A stretch of 64,000 bases of DNA from Tetraselmis striata. Lineage: Eukaryota > Chlorophyta > Chlorodendrophyceae > Chlorodendrales > Chlorodendraceae. Positions 32,457-43,063 of this stretch are shown here, one piece after another. A program made the position numbers and the translations under genes. The notes beneath the pieces are model-generated. The model saw nothing but the letters and a program-made list of their open reading frames with translations, searched no databases and had not been told where the DNA came from. The stretch covers positions 1 to 64,000 of the forward strand of contig VCJN01000248.1 of NCBI GenBank assembly GCA_006384855.1, read 5' to 3'. Numbering within the stretch: the first letter of the stretch is position 1; every line of letters begins with the position of its first letter.

Positions 32457-34610
32457 TCATTTCGCTATGCTAGTGTTATTGAGGGGGCGCAGGAGGGAAG
32501 GCGCGCGTGCGGTTCTGCCAGGTAGCGTTGTCATCCCAGGAACCCAACGCTGCGCGGCGTTGATGCGTCGGAGCATGGTCAGCGACCGCGGGCCCTCCCA
32601 CACGCCTGTCGCACACGTGCGGTTGGCGCCGGCGATACGCGCACGGATAGCGTCCAGCCCCACGCTGGAGTCCGCGACCCCCAGGCGGAGCACCTCCCGG
32701 CGCACCGCCTCCGTGACGCTGCGGTCGGTGAACTTGCGAGCGAACAGCGCGCCCGCGGCGCGCAGCTTTGGCAGGTGGCCCGGGCCGATGTCGGCCGGGT
32801 GCTGCATATTTGGGATGCTCCAGTCCACATAGCGAAGGCAGTCGTTGATCAGCGTGTCGGCATAGCTGGACGCGCACAGCAGCGTCTGGAAGTAGGCCTC
32901 CGCGGAGCTGACGGCGTTGGCGTAGAAGGTAAACATGCGACGCGGCAGGCCGTCAGCATTGGTCGCGATGTACCTCGCAAAGGGCGCGGACAGCATCGTC
33001 CAGGCCTCGCCGTGGTAGGGGCGGAAGGTGTTGGGATAGCGGCGGCGCAGCGAGCTGAAGTCGTGCACTCGAAAGTCGCCGTCGTTGCGGAACATCGAGT
33101 CGTCCACCGCCACGTTGGTCACGCGGGAAAATATCTGGCTGAAGTGGCTCTCGTAGTTGGTGTCGATAAAGTTGGCGTCGGGCGGCAGCTCCGCAGCGAG
33201 CGCCACCAGCTCATTCGCCCGCAGCAGCGGGTAGTCCCGGGCCGAGAGGTTGAGGAAAAAGCGCCAGCCAGTCACGTGTGCCACCATGTGCTCTAGCACG
33301 CGTAGTGTGACGTCGACCATGCTGATCCCGCGGTAGGAAATCTGCGCGGCCGGCAACGACGCACACGAGGCAAGGGTGGTTACGATATGTGAGGTAATGT
33401 TAAGGGGCTGAGCCCCCCCCCCCCCCCCCCCAGGAGCCAAGCTCCCAGAGAGCCATCAGCAGGCATGTGGCGAACATGCCCACTCTGGAATGACCTCAGA
33501 TGGTCATGCAACTGTGGGCACCATCCCAGCAAGTAGTTTAGAGACAGGCGCCGCCAGAATGGCGGCTCAACAGGCTTTATATATTAGGATACAGGAGTGC
33601 CAAGGTGCACCAGCTAGCATGCCGGTGGTTGGCGAAGAGAGCATGCCGAGAAGGGGGGGGGGGGGGGGGGGGGAGGGGGGGCAATCACCGCCTGCGCAGG
33701 GGTGAGCGCCTCCAGGCTGGCAAAGGTGCCAGGCTGGTTCCTGCATGGCCCCACACATAAACACACGCCTCAGGTATATTGCATGGCGCATGTTTGTCCT
33801 GTAATATGGCCTGGCAAGAGGGAAGCCCAGGGGGGGGGGGGGGGGGGGGGCACCCGGCCACGCATCGGATGGCATCAAGTAGCTGCGTGAGCTCCTCGTG
33901 CTCAGTGTCGGGCGCCTTGGCATCCAGGTGCACCATAATTGCTATCGCAGGGTGCGCCAGCGCCCGCAGCAGATCTTCTAGGTGGCCCAGATGCCCCTGG
34001 CTGGCCTGGATGCTAATCGCCAGGTCCGCGCTGGGCTTGCTCTCCTGTGTATCAAATTGCCAGCTTAGCAACCCATCACAAACGGTCACAACCTGACGTC
34101 GGGGTGGCGACCCCACCCCCTGCTCGGTCCCTGATAGCACACCAAGATGTATCAAAGCATGTCCCGAGCCGCTTACTCTGCCGGCCGAGCCTTACGCGCT
34201 GTTTGCCAAATGCAGTACGGGGTACAGGTATCCGTATCCGTAACTTCGGCGCCGCTCCGGCGCGTCGTACGCGCACGGCCGGTTCGGGCACTACGAGCAC
34301 TCACCGCTTCGGGCTCGCCGTCTACAGCCGCGCGGCCCTTCTGCAGCAGCGCCACGCGAAGCTCGGCGCGGAGGTCATCCAGCTCGCCGTGTAGCTCGTG
34401 GAACTCTTGCCGATTTAGAGCCTCCTCCCCGCGTTCCGGTGACTGCCGCAGCGTCAGCCGTGTGGTGGGCACCTGGGACACAACCCAGCTGTTGCGCCCC
34501 GCGTAGAAGCACAACGCGCATAGCGCCAGCTGCAGGACCAGCGCCCGCGCCAGGCCCCCGGATACGGCGTGGCGGCCGGAGCGCACCCTCCCCAGTACGG
34601 CGACATCCAT
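32457..34610 (-). CDS. GT14-type (Core-2/I-branching / xylosyltransferase-like) type II glycosyltransferase
   Basis: Proposed exons in transcription order are 34610-34305, 34044-33862 and 33341-32457. Exon 1 has a short cytosolic start, a membrane helix (ALVLQLALCALCFYAG) and a coiled-coil stem (ELHGELDDLRAELRVALL), typical of Golgi type II transferases; its GTGAGT donor is strong. Exon 2 carries the GT14 N-terminal block (LAISIQASQGHLGHLEDLL, then IMVHLDAKA). Exon 3 carries ISYRGISMVDVTLRVLEHMV and FLNLSARDYPLLRANEL, the Branch (PF02485) signature, then HGEAWTMLSAPFARYI. GT14 enzymes add GlcNAc or xylose to glycoproteins, proteoglycans or arabinogalactans. The exon 2 donor (GTGGCC) is weak, and a small exon may be missing in intron 2, which is full of G and C runs. 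Confidence 0.75.
33342..33861 (-). other. GT14 intron 2 with three homopolymer tracts
   Basis: C run at about 33414-33431 and G runs at about 33653-33683 and 33830-33850 (plus strand). On the sense strand these read G, C, C, so the transcript could fold by G:C pairing. Confidence 0.6.
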
Positions 34611-35358
34611 GTTAATCTCCCGCTCCGAGCTACCGGCTGGAAGCGAGCTGGCCCGCCGCATGCCTGGCCTGCCTCCCGAGCTTTCTGCTCGGTGGCCAGA
34701 ACCTCCGCCAGCGATAATAAACAAAATATAAGTTCCAGTTTTCCTACCGGTACCGGTATCGGTAACGCGCCAAGGCTGTCCAGGTTCCTAGCGTAGATTA
34801 CCACGTGCACCTGGCCGGCTGCCGAGCTAGTCCTGGGGAGGTAGTTGCCCAGTTTGGCACGGAGGCTCTGCTTCCGGCTGACCTACGGGTACGTGAACCG
34901 GTAGGGCGCGGCTGGGTGGGCGTTGATATTGGTCGTTGGCCCTTCCGTCAGTGAGCGTGTCGCTACCTGCCGTAGTCGCTACTGTACAGGTACCACTACT
35001 AGTGAAGATTTATGGTCATCAATCCGGCCGCGGTCGTTATTTAGCGACTAAAAACATATACGGATTGGCGATGGGACTGCTTGATACGATTTGCGTTTCC
35101 CGCGCGTCGCGTTTTCACGTACAGGTACCCTGGACCGGTATCGTAGCGCTTCCCTCATTGTAGTTAGCGGCGTACCGTACATCGGTCGGTACGACGTACC
35201 GGTTTTGACCGGGGCGCCCCTTATTTGTCCTGCTCATCTGTCTGGCCCCGGGCGGGTTTATTATGCCAGGGCAGGAGGCAGGAGGGTTTTGGGCCCCCCA
35301 CAGTAACCCCCGGGGTGATGATATGGGGGTTTTGGGCAGCGCGCCGTTACAACGGTCC
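34611..35358. other. Upstream flank of the GT14 gene; GTAC-rich words
   Basis: No gene is seen. The stretch contains many palindromic words built on GTAC and ACCGGT (for example ACCGGTACCGGTATCGGTA near 34746 and GTACAGGTACC near 35120). It probably includes the promoter of the minus-strand GT14 gene. Confidence 0.4.
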
Positions 35359-35598
35359 AGAGGGGGGTATTATAGTACGGCAGTACTAGCGCAGTGTGCC
35401 AGCAGTGTGCAGTGTGCGAATGTGCACAGCGACAGCAATATCCTGGGCGCCCGCTAGGTGCGCGCGCCGCTACGTGGCGGCGCGGGTGCTGCGGGCGCCA
35501 CACACTTCCTTTAACCTCACCGCATCCTCCTGCCCCTCCTACTTGGCTGCCCCTCGTCAGGGGCCCACGCCCGTGCCCTGCACCAGGGCTATAAGAGG
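35359..35598 (+). repeat. 5' LTR
   Basis: 240 bp, matching 36796-37042. Weaker similarity may extend some 20 bp further (TGATGCCCTCCTAGCC against TGAGGCTCTGCTGGCC). Confidence 0.75.
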
Positions 35599-35690
35599 TT
35601 TTGATGCCCTCCTAGCCTCACATCGTCGCTTCCCGCTGCGTGCTCCGTCTCGTTGCGCCGCGCCCGCCTGCACGGCGCGCCCTCCTGGCC

Positions 35691-36404
35691 ATGTCGCCCG
35701 GTTTCTCCGTGAGCGTTTGTATGTCCGACCTCATGCCTGCCCCGCCGCCGCCAGGCGCCGGCGGATCCTCCGACCAGTGGCCCGCACTCGACCAATTCTT
35801 TGGCCTCCTATCCCCTGCCTCCTCGGGACAAGTCAACTCTGCAGCGGCGCAGCACGCCGTGCAGATCCAGCAAGCTGCCTCAGCCCAGCAGATGTCTCAG
35901 CTGCTCGCGCTGATGCGAGACATCGCGCACGATGCTGCCACGGCCGCCGTCCGCGCGGTTCTGCGGGCACATGACCTGCTCCGGCTCTCTCTCCAGCACG
36001 AAACGGCGCAGCCGGACCCCGCGCCTCCGCCGCCTGCCGCCCCCGTGCAGCCGGAGCCAGTGCCTCTGCCGCCTGCCGCCCCCGTGCAGCCGGAGCCCGT
36101 GCCTCCGCCGCCTGCCGCCCCCGCGCAGCCGGAGCTCGTGCCTCCGCCGCCTGCAGCCCCCCGCGCAGCCGGAGCCCGTACTTGCCGCCGCCACCTCAGC
36201 GCCAGCCGCTATCCCGCAGGCCGCCATCCGCGCAGCCACAGCCCGTGCCTCCGCCGCCTGCCGCCCCCGCGGAGCTGGAGCCCGTACCTGCCGCAGTCAC
36301 CTCAGCGCCCGCCGCTGTCCCGCACACCGCAATCCCTTCAGTCGCCGCCATCCCGCCAGCGCCATCGCCACCGACAAGGCCCCGCTCCCCCGAGAGGACC
36401 ATGA
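35691..36404 (+). CDS. Gag-like Pro-rich ORF with a tandem-repeat tail
   Basis: Starting at ATG 35691 or 35640, the frame encodes a Gln/Ala-rich helical segment (AVQIQQAASAQQMSQLLALM, then AAVRAVLRAHDLL). Four imperfect copies of a PPPPAAPVQPEPV unit follow, encoded by a 36-39-bp minisatellite at about 36024-36180. After about 36165 the frame slips and the repeat continues in another frame. It resembles the coiled-coil plus disordered architecture of Copia-like Gag but has no zinc knuckle. Assignment rests mainly on its place after the 5' LTR. Confidence 0.45.
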   Translation: MSPGFSVSVCMSDLMPAPPPPGAGGSSDQWPALDQFFGLLSPASSGQVNSAAAQHAVQIQQAASAQQMSQLLALMRDIAHDAATAAVRAVLRAHDLLRLSLQHETAQPDPAPPPPAAPVQPEPVPLPPAAPVQPEPVPPPPAAPAQPELVPPPPAAPRAAGARTCRRHLSASRYPAGRHPRSHSPCLRRLPPPRSWSPYLPQSPQRPPLSRTPQSLQSPPSRQRHRHRQGPAPPRGP

Positions 36405-36410
36405 AACGTA

Positions 36411-36650
36411 TCGGTGCTGGTTTCCTGGGCTCTGTCAACTTCCTCACGATGTGCACCGGACCGGACGTCGCCTTCGCTATCAACGTGCTCAGAATGTTTC
36501 AGTCTGCCCCGCAGAAGACCCACCTCATGCGTGCTCTGCCATCTCAAAGGCACCCCTGGCCTGGGCATTACCTACGGGGCCACTGAACCGGGGGGGGGGG
36601 GGCTCGCCTCGTAGTCTACTCAGACTCCGACTGAGCAACTGACATCAGCA
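36411..36650 (+). pseudogene. Copia RNase H-region fragment
   Basis: GFLGSVNFLTMCTGPDVAFA matches the Ty1/Copia block that precedes RNase H, and LKGTPGLGITYGA matches the classic RYLKGT..GI.Y motif in the next frame. A frame break lies near 36530 and a 12-nt G run near 36590. Confidence 0.7.
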
Positions 36651-36795
36651 ACTGGCGCTCTCAGTCCGGTGACATCAGCATGCTCAATGGTGGCGCCATT
36701 GGATGGGCTCACCAAAGCCATGCCAGAACCTACTCACACCCTGTTGTTTAGACAAGCATGGGCACCAAGTCAACTGTATGACCGGCCTATGCTTG

Positions 36796-37042
36796 AGAGG
36801 GGGGTATTATAGTACAACAGTACTAGCGCAGTGTGCCAGCAGTGTGCAGTGTGCAGTGTGCGAATGTGCACAGCGACAGCAATATCCTGGGCGCCCGCTA
36901 GGTGCGCGCGCCGCTACATGGCGGCGCGGGCGCTGCGGGCGCCACACACTTCCTTTAACCTCACCGCATCCTCCTGCCCCTCCTACTCGGCTGCCCCTCG
37001 TCAGGGGCCCACGCCCTTGCCCTGCACCAGGGCTATAAGAGG
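36796..37042 (+). repeat. 3' LTR
   Basis: 247 bp, carrying one extra CAGTGTG unit relative to the 5' LTR. Confidence 0.75.
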
Positions 37043-37254
37043 GGGTCTGAGGCTCTGCTGGCCGACCGGCCACTACTAGTACTAGTCGCTATGGCGGTGC
37101 GGCGCCCGCGCCCCGGTCAGGGCGGGTTACATACATGTACAACACTGTACAAGGTACTGGAAACCTGTCCTGACGGCTAGCGGCGTGGCGGTATCAGCAG
37201 GTCTGCGGCGTCAAGCAGGCCAGGGTCGGGCGGTCGGGGTGTCCAGATATACAG

Positions 37255-37592
37255 TTAGACAGAGTGCGAGTCACGTTGCCAGAAGCGAGTGTCTTGTCTT
37301 ACAAGCCCCTCGCCACACCAAAACAAGATGGGTGGGACGGGTGGGTGCGTGAAGCGCAACAACAAAAGGGATGAGCGCTATATATGGTCTAGACAGTTGG
37401 CTAAGTAGTAGCTGCAGGTATGCAGGGAAACACGTCGGGAGTTGGTGCGGTCGCGACTCCGCTGCTCACTGTCCCGTCCTGGAAGATTCTAGACAGATAG
37501 AGCCGCACATATTTTCCAGGTGGTAGTCGTTTGACCGCACAACTCGGTCCGTCGTCTGACTAAATTCAGTTAAGTACTTAACAATGATTAAA
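37255..37592 (-). repeat. Solo terminal-repeat remnant related to the 19-kb YR element
   Basis: GAGTGCGAGTC(A/T)CGTT at 37261 and CTAAATTCAGTTAAG...CTTAAC...GATTA at 37560-37592 match the B and A2 parts of the element at 19365-19760 in the same order. Spacing is about 310 bp here and 340 bp there. No ORF accompanies it. Confidence 0.5.
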
Positions 37593-37599
37593 TACGAAG

Positions 37600-38880
37600 A
37601 AGTAATGGCTACAAGTAGACCCGTTGCATGCGGAGTGTGGAATCCAGCGAGCCGCAAGGAACAATCGTATTAGTAGTTTCTACATTGTACAGCCGCGCGT
37701 CCGCCGACCCGCCGACCCCGGGACCTGCCGTCCGTTGAGGGACGGGCGGCGAGGCGGACGGGCGACGGTCGTCCGGCGTCCGGCGACGGTTCGAACAACG
37801 GCGTCCGGGTCCGGGTCCACGCGGCGGGCTCGGCGCTTCGCGCCATGCCCGCCCCGTAGACCTGACGAACGGCGACGACCGGCCGCCCGACCACCGGCGC
37901 GGCGGCCGGCGGGCGGCCGGTACAGTACCCGTAAAACCCTAAATCAATGTGTTCACGACCTGGTATCGCCGTACAGCGGGAGGTGGATGACTTGTTCCCG
38001 CTGGCAGTGCCTCTCGGCAACACCGTACCCAGGGATGAACTCAAGGACCTAGTGCCGGACGCAGAGCTCTCCCTTCCGGCGTTCAACGTCGTAACCGGGA
38101 GGGAGCTATAATCCCCGGAGCTTGAAGTCCACGAACGTCGCTAGAGTCCAAGACTATGCGGTAAGGGGTCAAGTACACTGCAGTGCCCCGGGCCATGACT
38201 GTGGATCGGTTTGAGCGCTCCATGTTGGGCGACATACAACGGGGGTTGGCAGCGCGGGATGCGGCGTGGCACAACACGGAGCCCGAACATAAGGGCCCTC
38301 TTCGAGACATCCCGGATATGTTGGATTACACGGGCATGGTCTTCGGCACAGTGGGTGAGGTGAGCAAGGGGTGCGCCGCACAGTGTGCGGTGTCGCATGC
38401 TTGGCTGCGGATCGGGGTGCCCTCTCATCGCGGGGCGCTCGGTGCACCACCCGGGCTCACCGAGAGGCCTTACTCGCAAGAGATTTCCTCGGCGTCCTGA
38501 GCTTGGTAGCGGCTCGAGAGCGTGCTCGGTGTCTCATCAAACGGCGCAGATTCGTCTGCCATCCCGTTGCCGAAGCTGCTCAGCACGTCCGAGGAATGAT
38601 CACCCTCACACACGTAACAGTAAGTCAATTTACGTTATAGGTCGGTCCAACTTGCGATGTGGGAATTACGGAACGGAGGTGGCGGGTGTTGGTAGGCGAC
38701 ATCCTTGCTGAGTTGCAAAAGACACGCATATGCGTTTGTGGGATTGCACTCGGACATGCAACACACTATGATGCACCGAAAACATATGTTGCATGCCACA
38801 GACAGTGCGTCGGGAACAACACTTAGTGCATAATGCGTCCGCCGGTGTTATTCGCAATATATGTGACTTAAAGGGGGCTA
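37600..38880. other. No gene supported; two short protein-like ORF pieces
   Basis: A frame near 37980-38110 reads VDDLFPLAVPLGNTVPRDEL, and 38183-38500 (+) reads ERSMLGDIQRGLAARDAAWH and onward. The composition is protein-like, but neither piece has a recognised family or clean splice links. They may be remains of one mobile-element ORF. Confidence 0.3.
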
Positions 38881-38934
38881 AAGGGGGGGGGGAGGCTAGT
38901 AGCTGCCAACTGCAATACCTAGAGGCTACCCAGT

Positions 38935-41900
38935 GGTGGTGGTAGTGGAGATCAAACATGTCCGCGCAGTGAAGTTGGGCCACTTGCACGTTAGGGTCGA
39001 TATCCATCTCCGCAAGCTCGTGGGCTCGCTTGCGGCCCTTGGAGAGATACGCTTGCGCCAAGTGCATCTTGCGCGCCGCCTCAATCTTCATGGGGTCGTT
39101 GTTTTGGAAGGCCGTAAGGGAGGTCTTGAGCTCGATATACTCCAGGCGGAGCCTCACATGATCGAGGTTGTCCCGAGGCAGGTACACTCCGTCGACTCGC
39201 TCCTGGCCCAGGAACTGCATGACGATCAAAAGGTCGTTCCATAGCTCCCATTGTTGTAACACCTTCTCGCTGCAGCCGAAAGTCTTGCATGAGCGATACC
39301 GCGGGGACGCTGGTGCCCATGAAGTTTGTTGTGAAGGACGACGACGCGACGCCGCCAAGGTGTCTGTAGTACCGATCGTACGTACACATGGCCAAGGCCG
39401 CCACTGGACGCCAAGGCATCGTCTGCGCAACCTCCCAGCTGGTGTCGGGAACGGGGCGGCCTTCTATGCGCGTGATGTCCACCGCAAGCCAAAGAGGGAT
39501 GTCGGAGTTGCCGCTACGGTCGGCCGGGGACTTATGGCTCGTACAACACCAGTTTCAGCTGCCTCTTACTCTCGTCGGGGTCCTTCAAGTCCTTGTGCGA
39601 TCGGATCTTACCCACGGATCGTGTAGCCTCCCAATCGCCGAGAAGGTCGATGCGCTCGGCCTCGATGATGTTCTCGTGGTGTTCGGACATGTCCATAATC
39701 ACCAAGTTGCCTTGGCCGGCGTCGAAGAAATGCTTGATGGAGTCATCGTTGGTTTTCCCAAGTCCGATGGTGGTCACGGGGTTCCACTCCAACCGCTTGA
39801 GACCCTCCCTGTCCTCAATCACACGTCCCACGGCGGCCTCGGCGTTGTGGGGCAGCTCCGCCGCGTTCCGGGCATTGTGGGCAGCGGGGCCGGCTTCTGG
39901 TTGCGCAGCAGTGCCCGTGTTGGCCGTAGCTCCTCGTGCGTGCCGGGCATGGAGGGCGGTTTCGGAGCCAATACTGTAGGTCTTCAGCGTCTTCATGCCA
40001 AAACTTATCGAACGGACGCGACTCCTCCCACTGCTTCTCCCGCAGTTCCCGCAAGGTGTGAACCCACTCCTCAATGTCGTCGGCACAGAAGTCGAACTTC
40101 GCCACCAAAAAGAGAATGTGGCTCTCCATGTTGTCAAATTGCTTCTCCGCCTCGGCCTCGGTGAGAGGAACTGCTCTGCCCCTTCCGTCTTTGTGCGATC
40201 GGAAAAAGGGGGTTTTAGGGTTTTAGGGTTTAAACCCTAAATGGGGCGGCCAGGCAGGTAGGACGGCTTGCCTTCGGGCATGTACTTCATGAAATGCTCC
40301 GGGTCGTGGACATATCCGTGTCCGACCACTGGGACATGAAGATTTCCGCATGGACGGCACGGTCGATGTGCTTCTCGGGCTTCCTCACTGAGAACTGGTA
40401 GGCCTGTGAGATGCCGAGGACCTAGCCCGACGGCGGGAGAGCGCCACCAAGAAACTCCTTCCAGTCGAGGAAACCTTCGAGAATCTCAAAATTGCACACT
40501 CGAGTGTACCCCTGTCTCAGCTTCCGGAAGAGCTTTGTGAGGGTCTTGGCGGAGTGCCCCCCGAGCCGCCGCGAGAATTTGCTGAAGACTTGGTCTACGC
40601 GCTCGTGGGTGTGCCTGCATGATAGTCGATATGGATTGAGTGGAGGCGCTACAAGTCAGCCCAGCGGGGGACGCACTGGAACGGGGGTGACGTCGATTCC
40701 ATGGTTGAGCACTTACCCTACGGAGAGGAAGAATAGCACGACTTCCTCGACCACGCATGTGGCTACAACCCACTCCGCGAAGCACAACACGCATCGGTTC
40801 TTGTTCTCTCGACAAGTGTTGTCAAGCTGGAAATGCACCTTGTGGAGCGGCTTTGATCCCTCTCCATACCCGCGACGCTCCAGGTCCTTAAGGATCGTCA
40901 GCCTCAAAACCGTGATTGTGCATGAGCTGTCGTGAGGAAAGATGTCAGTGAAGGCGTACACGTCGTCATGACGCATGCCGTTGTGCTTTACGCATGCCAG
41001 ATGAACCTTGAGGAACTTGTCTTTGACGACATCCTTGGACCAGGTCGCGGAGTGGCGTAGTAGAGTCTTTGAGGAGTCCATGCCGTCGATCTCACAGGAT
41101 AGCATATCGGGCCGCCGGCGGGACTCCAACATGGTTGCCTCCACATGGAGGCGCTCAGTAGTCACGCGCTCCCTGTGCTTGTCTCTCGTTTTCTTCGCGA
41201 TGCTGACTGTCACATGGCAGTCGGAAGTCCGGATCAGCTTAGTGCATGCCACGCAGATCCGGCCCGCATTTAGTGAATCGATCCTGGGCCGGAGTCTTGA
41301 TGTGGGGAAAGTACTTCATCCATATGCGTTTGAACACTGACAGGGAGACGCGCTTCACATCTGCGCGCATCGACAATCACCATCCGGCGTGTCAGGTTTT
41401 GTCGTTGCGTTAGTACTTCGAGTACTACAGATTCGCTCAGGTAAGTGCTCGAACCACATGCACCGGAATCGAGGTCACCTTGGTTCATACAGATGCAGGA
41501 GACGGGGCATGTCAAACAAAGTACTCCACATGAGGTTTCTTATCTACCCATATGCCGAGTGAATGCATACACGCGTGGTCGCGTTGGTATGGCGTGTCGA
41601 ACGTAATGGACTCAAGGTCACCTCGGTTCTGTCGCATGTACATGTTATAACAAACTAATGCTATTTCCCTCGGAGAACGGTGTACCATCCCGGAGCCAAG
41701 GTGACCCCGGTTCTGTTTATCGTCCGTAAATAATAACCGTGATATCGTCCAGTTCTGTTATTTCCGTGCGGGAGTCTCAGTCTGTCGGACTCGAGGTCAC
41801 CTCGGTTCAAATAGGTACACACGAAACGGGGTTGTGGCCTACCTGAAGGCCAGTAGGTGTCGTCGCCCATGTACGTTTTGTAGACCTTGGCTTTGTTCGC

Positions 41901-43063
41901 CCAAGCTGGAAAATGCCACTCCTCCCGGTCCGAGGAAGGGTTGGGGATCTTCTCGGTTCTGCCGTGCTTTGGGTCGAAGTAGTCTTTCAGCCAAGCACGC
42001 GTGGCTATCCGCGACGCAATGTGGTACACGGGGGGCGCGTTTCGCGAGCAGCCTGGGTTGCCTAGGCCATCCACCTCCGCCCTGATCTTGCGGAGCCACA
42101 GAAAGACGACCATGTAAATGAACATCCATGCCTCCTTGCACACCTGTCGGGATACATGTCAACGGTCAGACAGTTAATGCATACGCCGGTACTACTGCAG
42201 TCTGGCGACATGATGGGTCGCGCTAGAGGCCGCATCTTGGGCGTTGCCAGCGGGGGGCGGGCTACAATCTATCAGTCAAAGCAATCGCCGCCATGTCCAA
42301 AATCGTGCTAGAGGCGAGGTCAATATATAGTGGGCATGGCAACGCGGTTGGGACGGACCAACGTTATATAGGTGAAAAATATTGAACGTAATAGAGGTCA
42401 AAGGTCATGTCCGTTACAGTCAGCATGTCAGGCATGGGCGGTGGGACCCACCCGGAGGGAGCTGCCGCTCTCAGTAAACTACCACCACTCTTGCGCATGC
42501 CGGTTGTCTCCACCCTCCGCGTTTGTGCTCGCATATTCGTAGCCGGCGGTGACAGTGCACGAATGTATCTCGCCAGACTTGAAGCACCGGTTGACCCTCT
42601 TCGCCAGCAACTCGTCCCACGATGCCTTATTGTGGCCGTCGCCGTGGATGGCACGCCGAGTCAAAGCCACCGCGGTCGCGAAATCAAGGCCGTTACCGGA
42701 GGGTGGGCATGCGGGGGTGCTCGAGGAGGTCGGAGGCGGAGGCGAAAGAGTTTCATGCCCGGTCGAGAAATCGCCGCAGCGAAGGAGCTTGGCGATGCAA
42801 CAGTTGGACTTGCAACACACCATGGGGCGAGCGGTGCCATCGGGAGAGGCGGGCTCCGCCTCCGCGAGGATCAAGCGGGGGGACGTGCGCGCATTACGTC
42901 GCAGGCGGATCTTGGGTGGCGTGTCCTTCTTCTGTCGAGGATTTTGCGGCTTCCGACCGCGAGAGTTGAAGGCCGTATTCGACGGCTGGACGAGACTTGT
43001 AACGGGCGCGCTGCATGCGATGGAGTCGGTGGCACCCTCGGCCATACCATTATCAGAGCCCAA
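38935..43063 (-). CDS. DUF7869-family gene, multi-exon, partly degraded
   Basis: In transcription order, 43063-42500 holds a Cys-rich VCCKSNCCIAKLL region. Exon 42143-41843 reads CKEAWMFIYMVVFLWLRKIR. Exon about 41285-40717 reads LKVHLACVKHNG, YAFTDIFPHDSSCTITVLRL and HFQLDNTCRENKNR. Exon 40614 onward, spliced in phase 2, continues GHTHERVDQVFSKFS. QLDNT-RENKNR plus GHTHE-VDQ-FS is the signature of DUF7869, a family common in algal, plant and metazoan genomes and often tied to mobile DNA. Further coding pieces lie at 40170-39535 and 39482-38935. An in-frame TAG at 40422-40424 and a frame change near 39860-39960 suggest either extra introns or a decaying copy. The catalytic role is unknown; a nuclease-like role is speculation. 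Confidence 0.65.
40211..40242 (+). repeat. Interstitial telomere-like repeats with an inverted junction
   Basis: GGTTTTAGGGTTTTAGGG is followed directly by TTTAAACCCTAAAT, so TTTTAGGG/TTTAGGG units meet their reverse complement head to head. TTTTAGGG is the telomere unit of Chlamydomonas and TTTAGGG that of most plants. Confidence 0.7.

Larger units (their letters stand above)
35359..37042 (+). mobile_element. Short LTR retrotransposon with gag-like ORF and Copia fragment
   Basis: Near-identical direct repeats at 35359-35598 and 36796-37042 flank about 1.2 kb. They differ by a few substitutions and one 7-bp CAGTGTG unit. GAGAGGGGGG sits at the start of the 3' repeat, like a polypurine tract, and TATAAGAGG near the end of each repeat looks promoter-like. 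The interior holds a Pro-rich gag-like ORF and a piece of Ty1/Copia RNase H. Protease, integrase and most of the RT are missing, so the element is non-autonomous. Target-site duplications could not be assigned. Confidence 0.7.
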
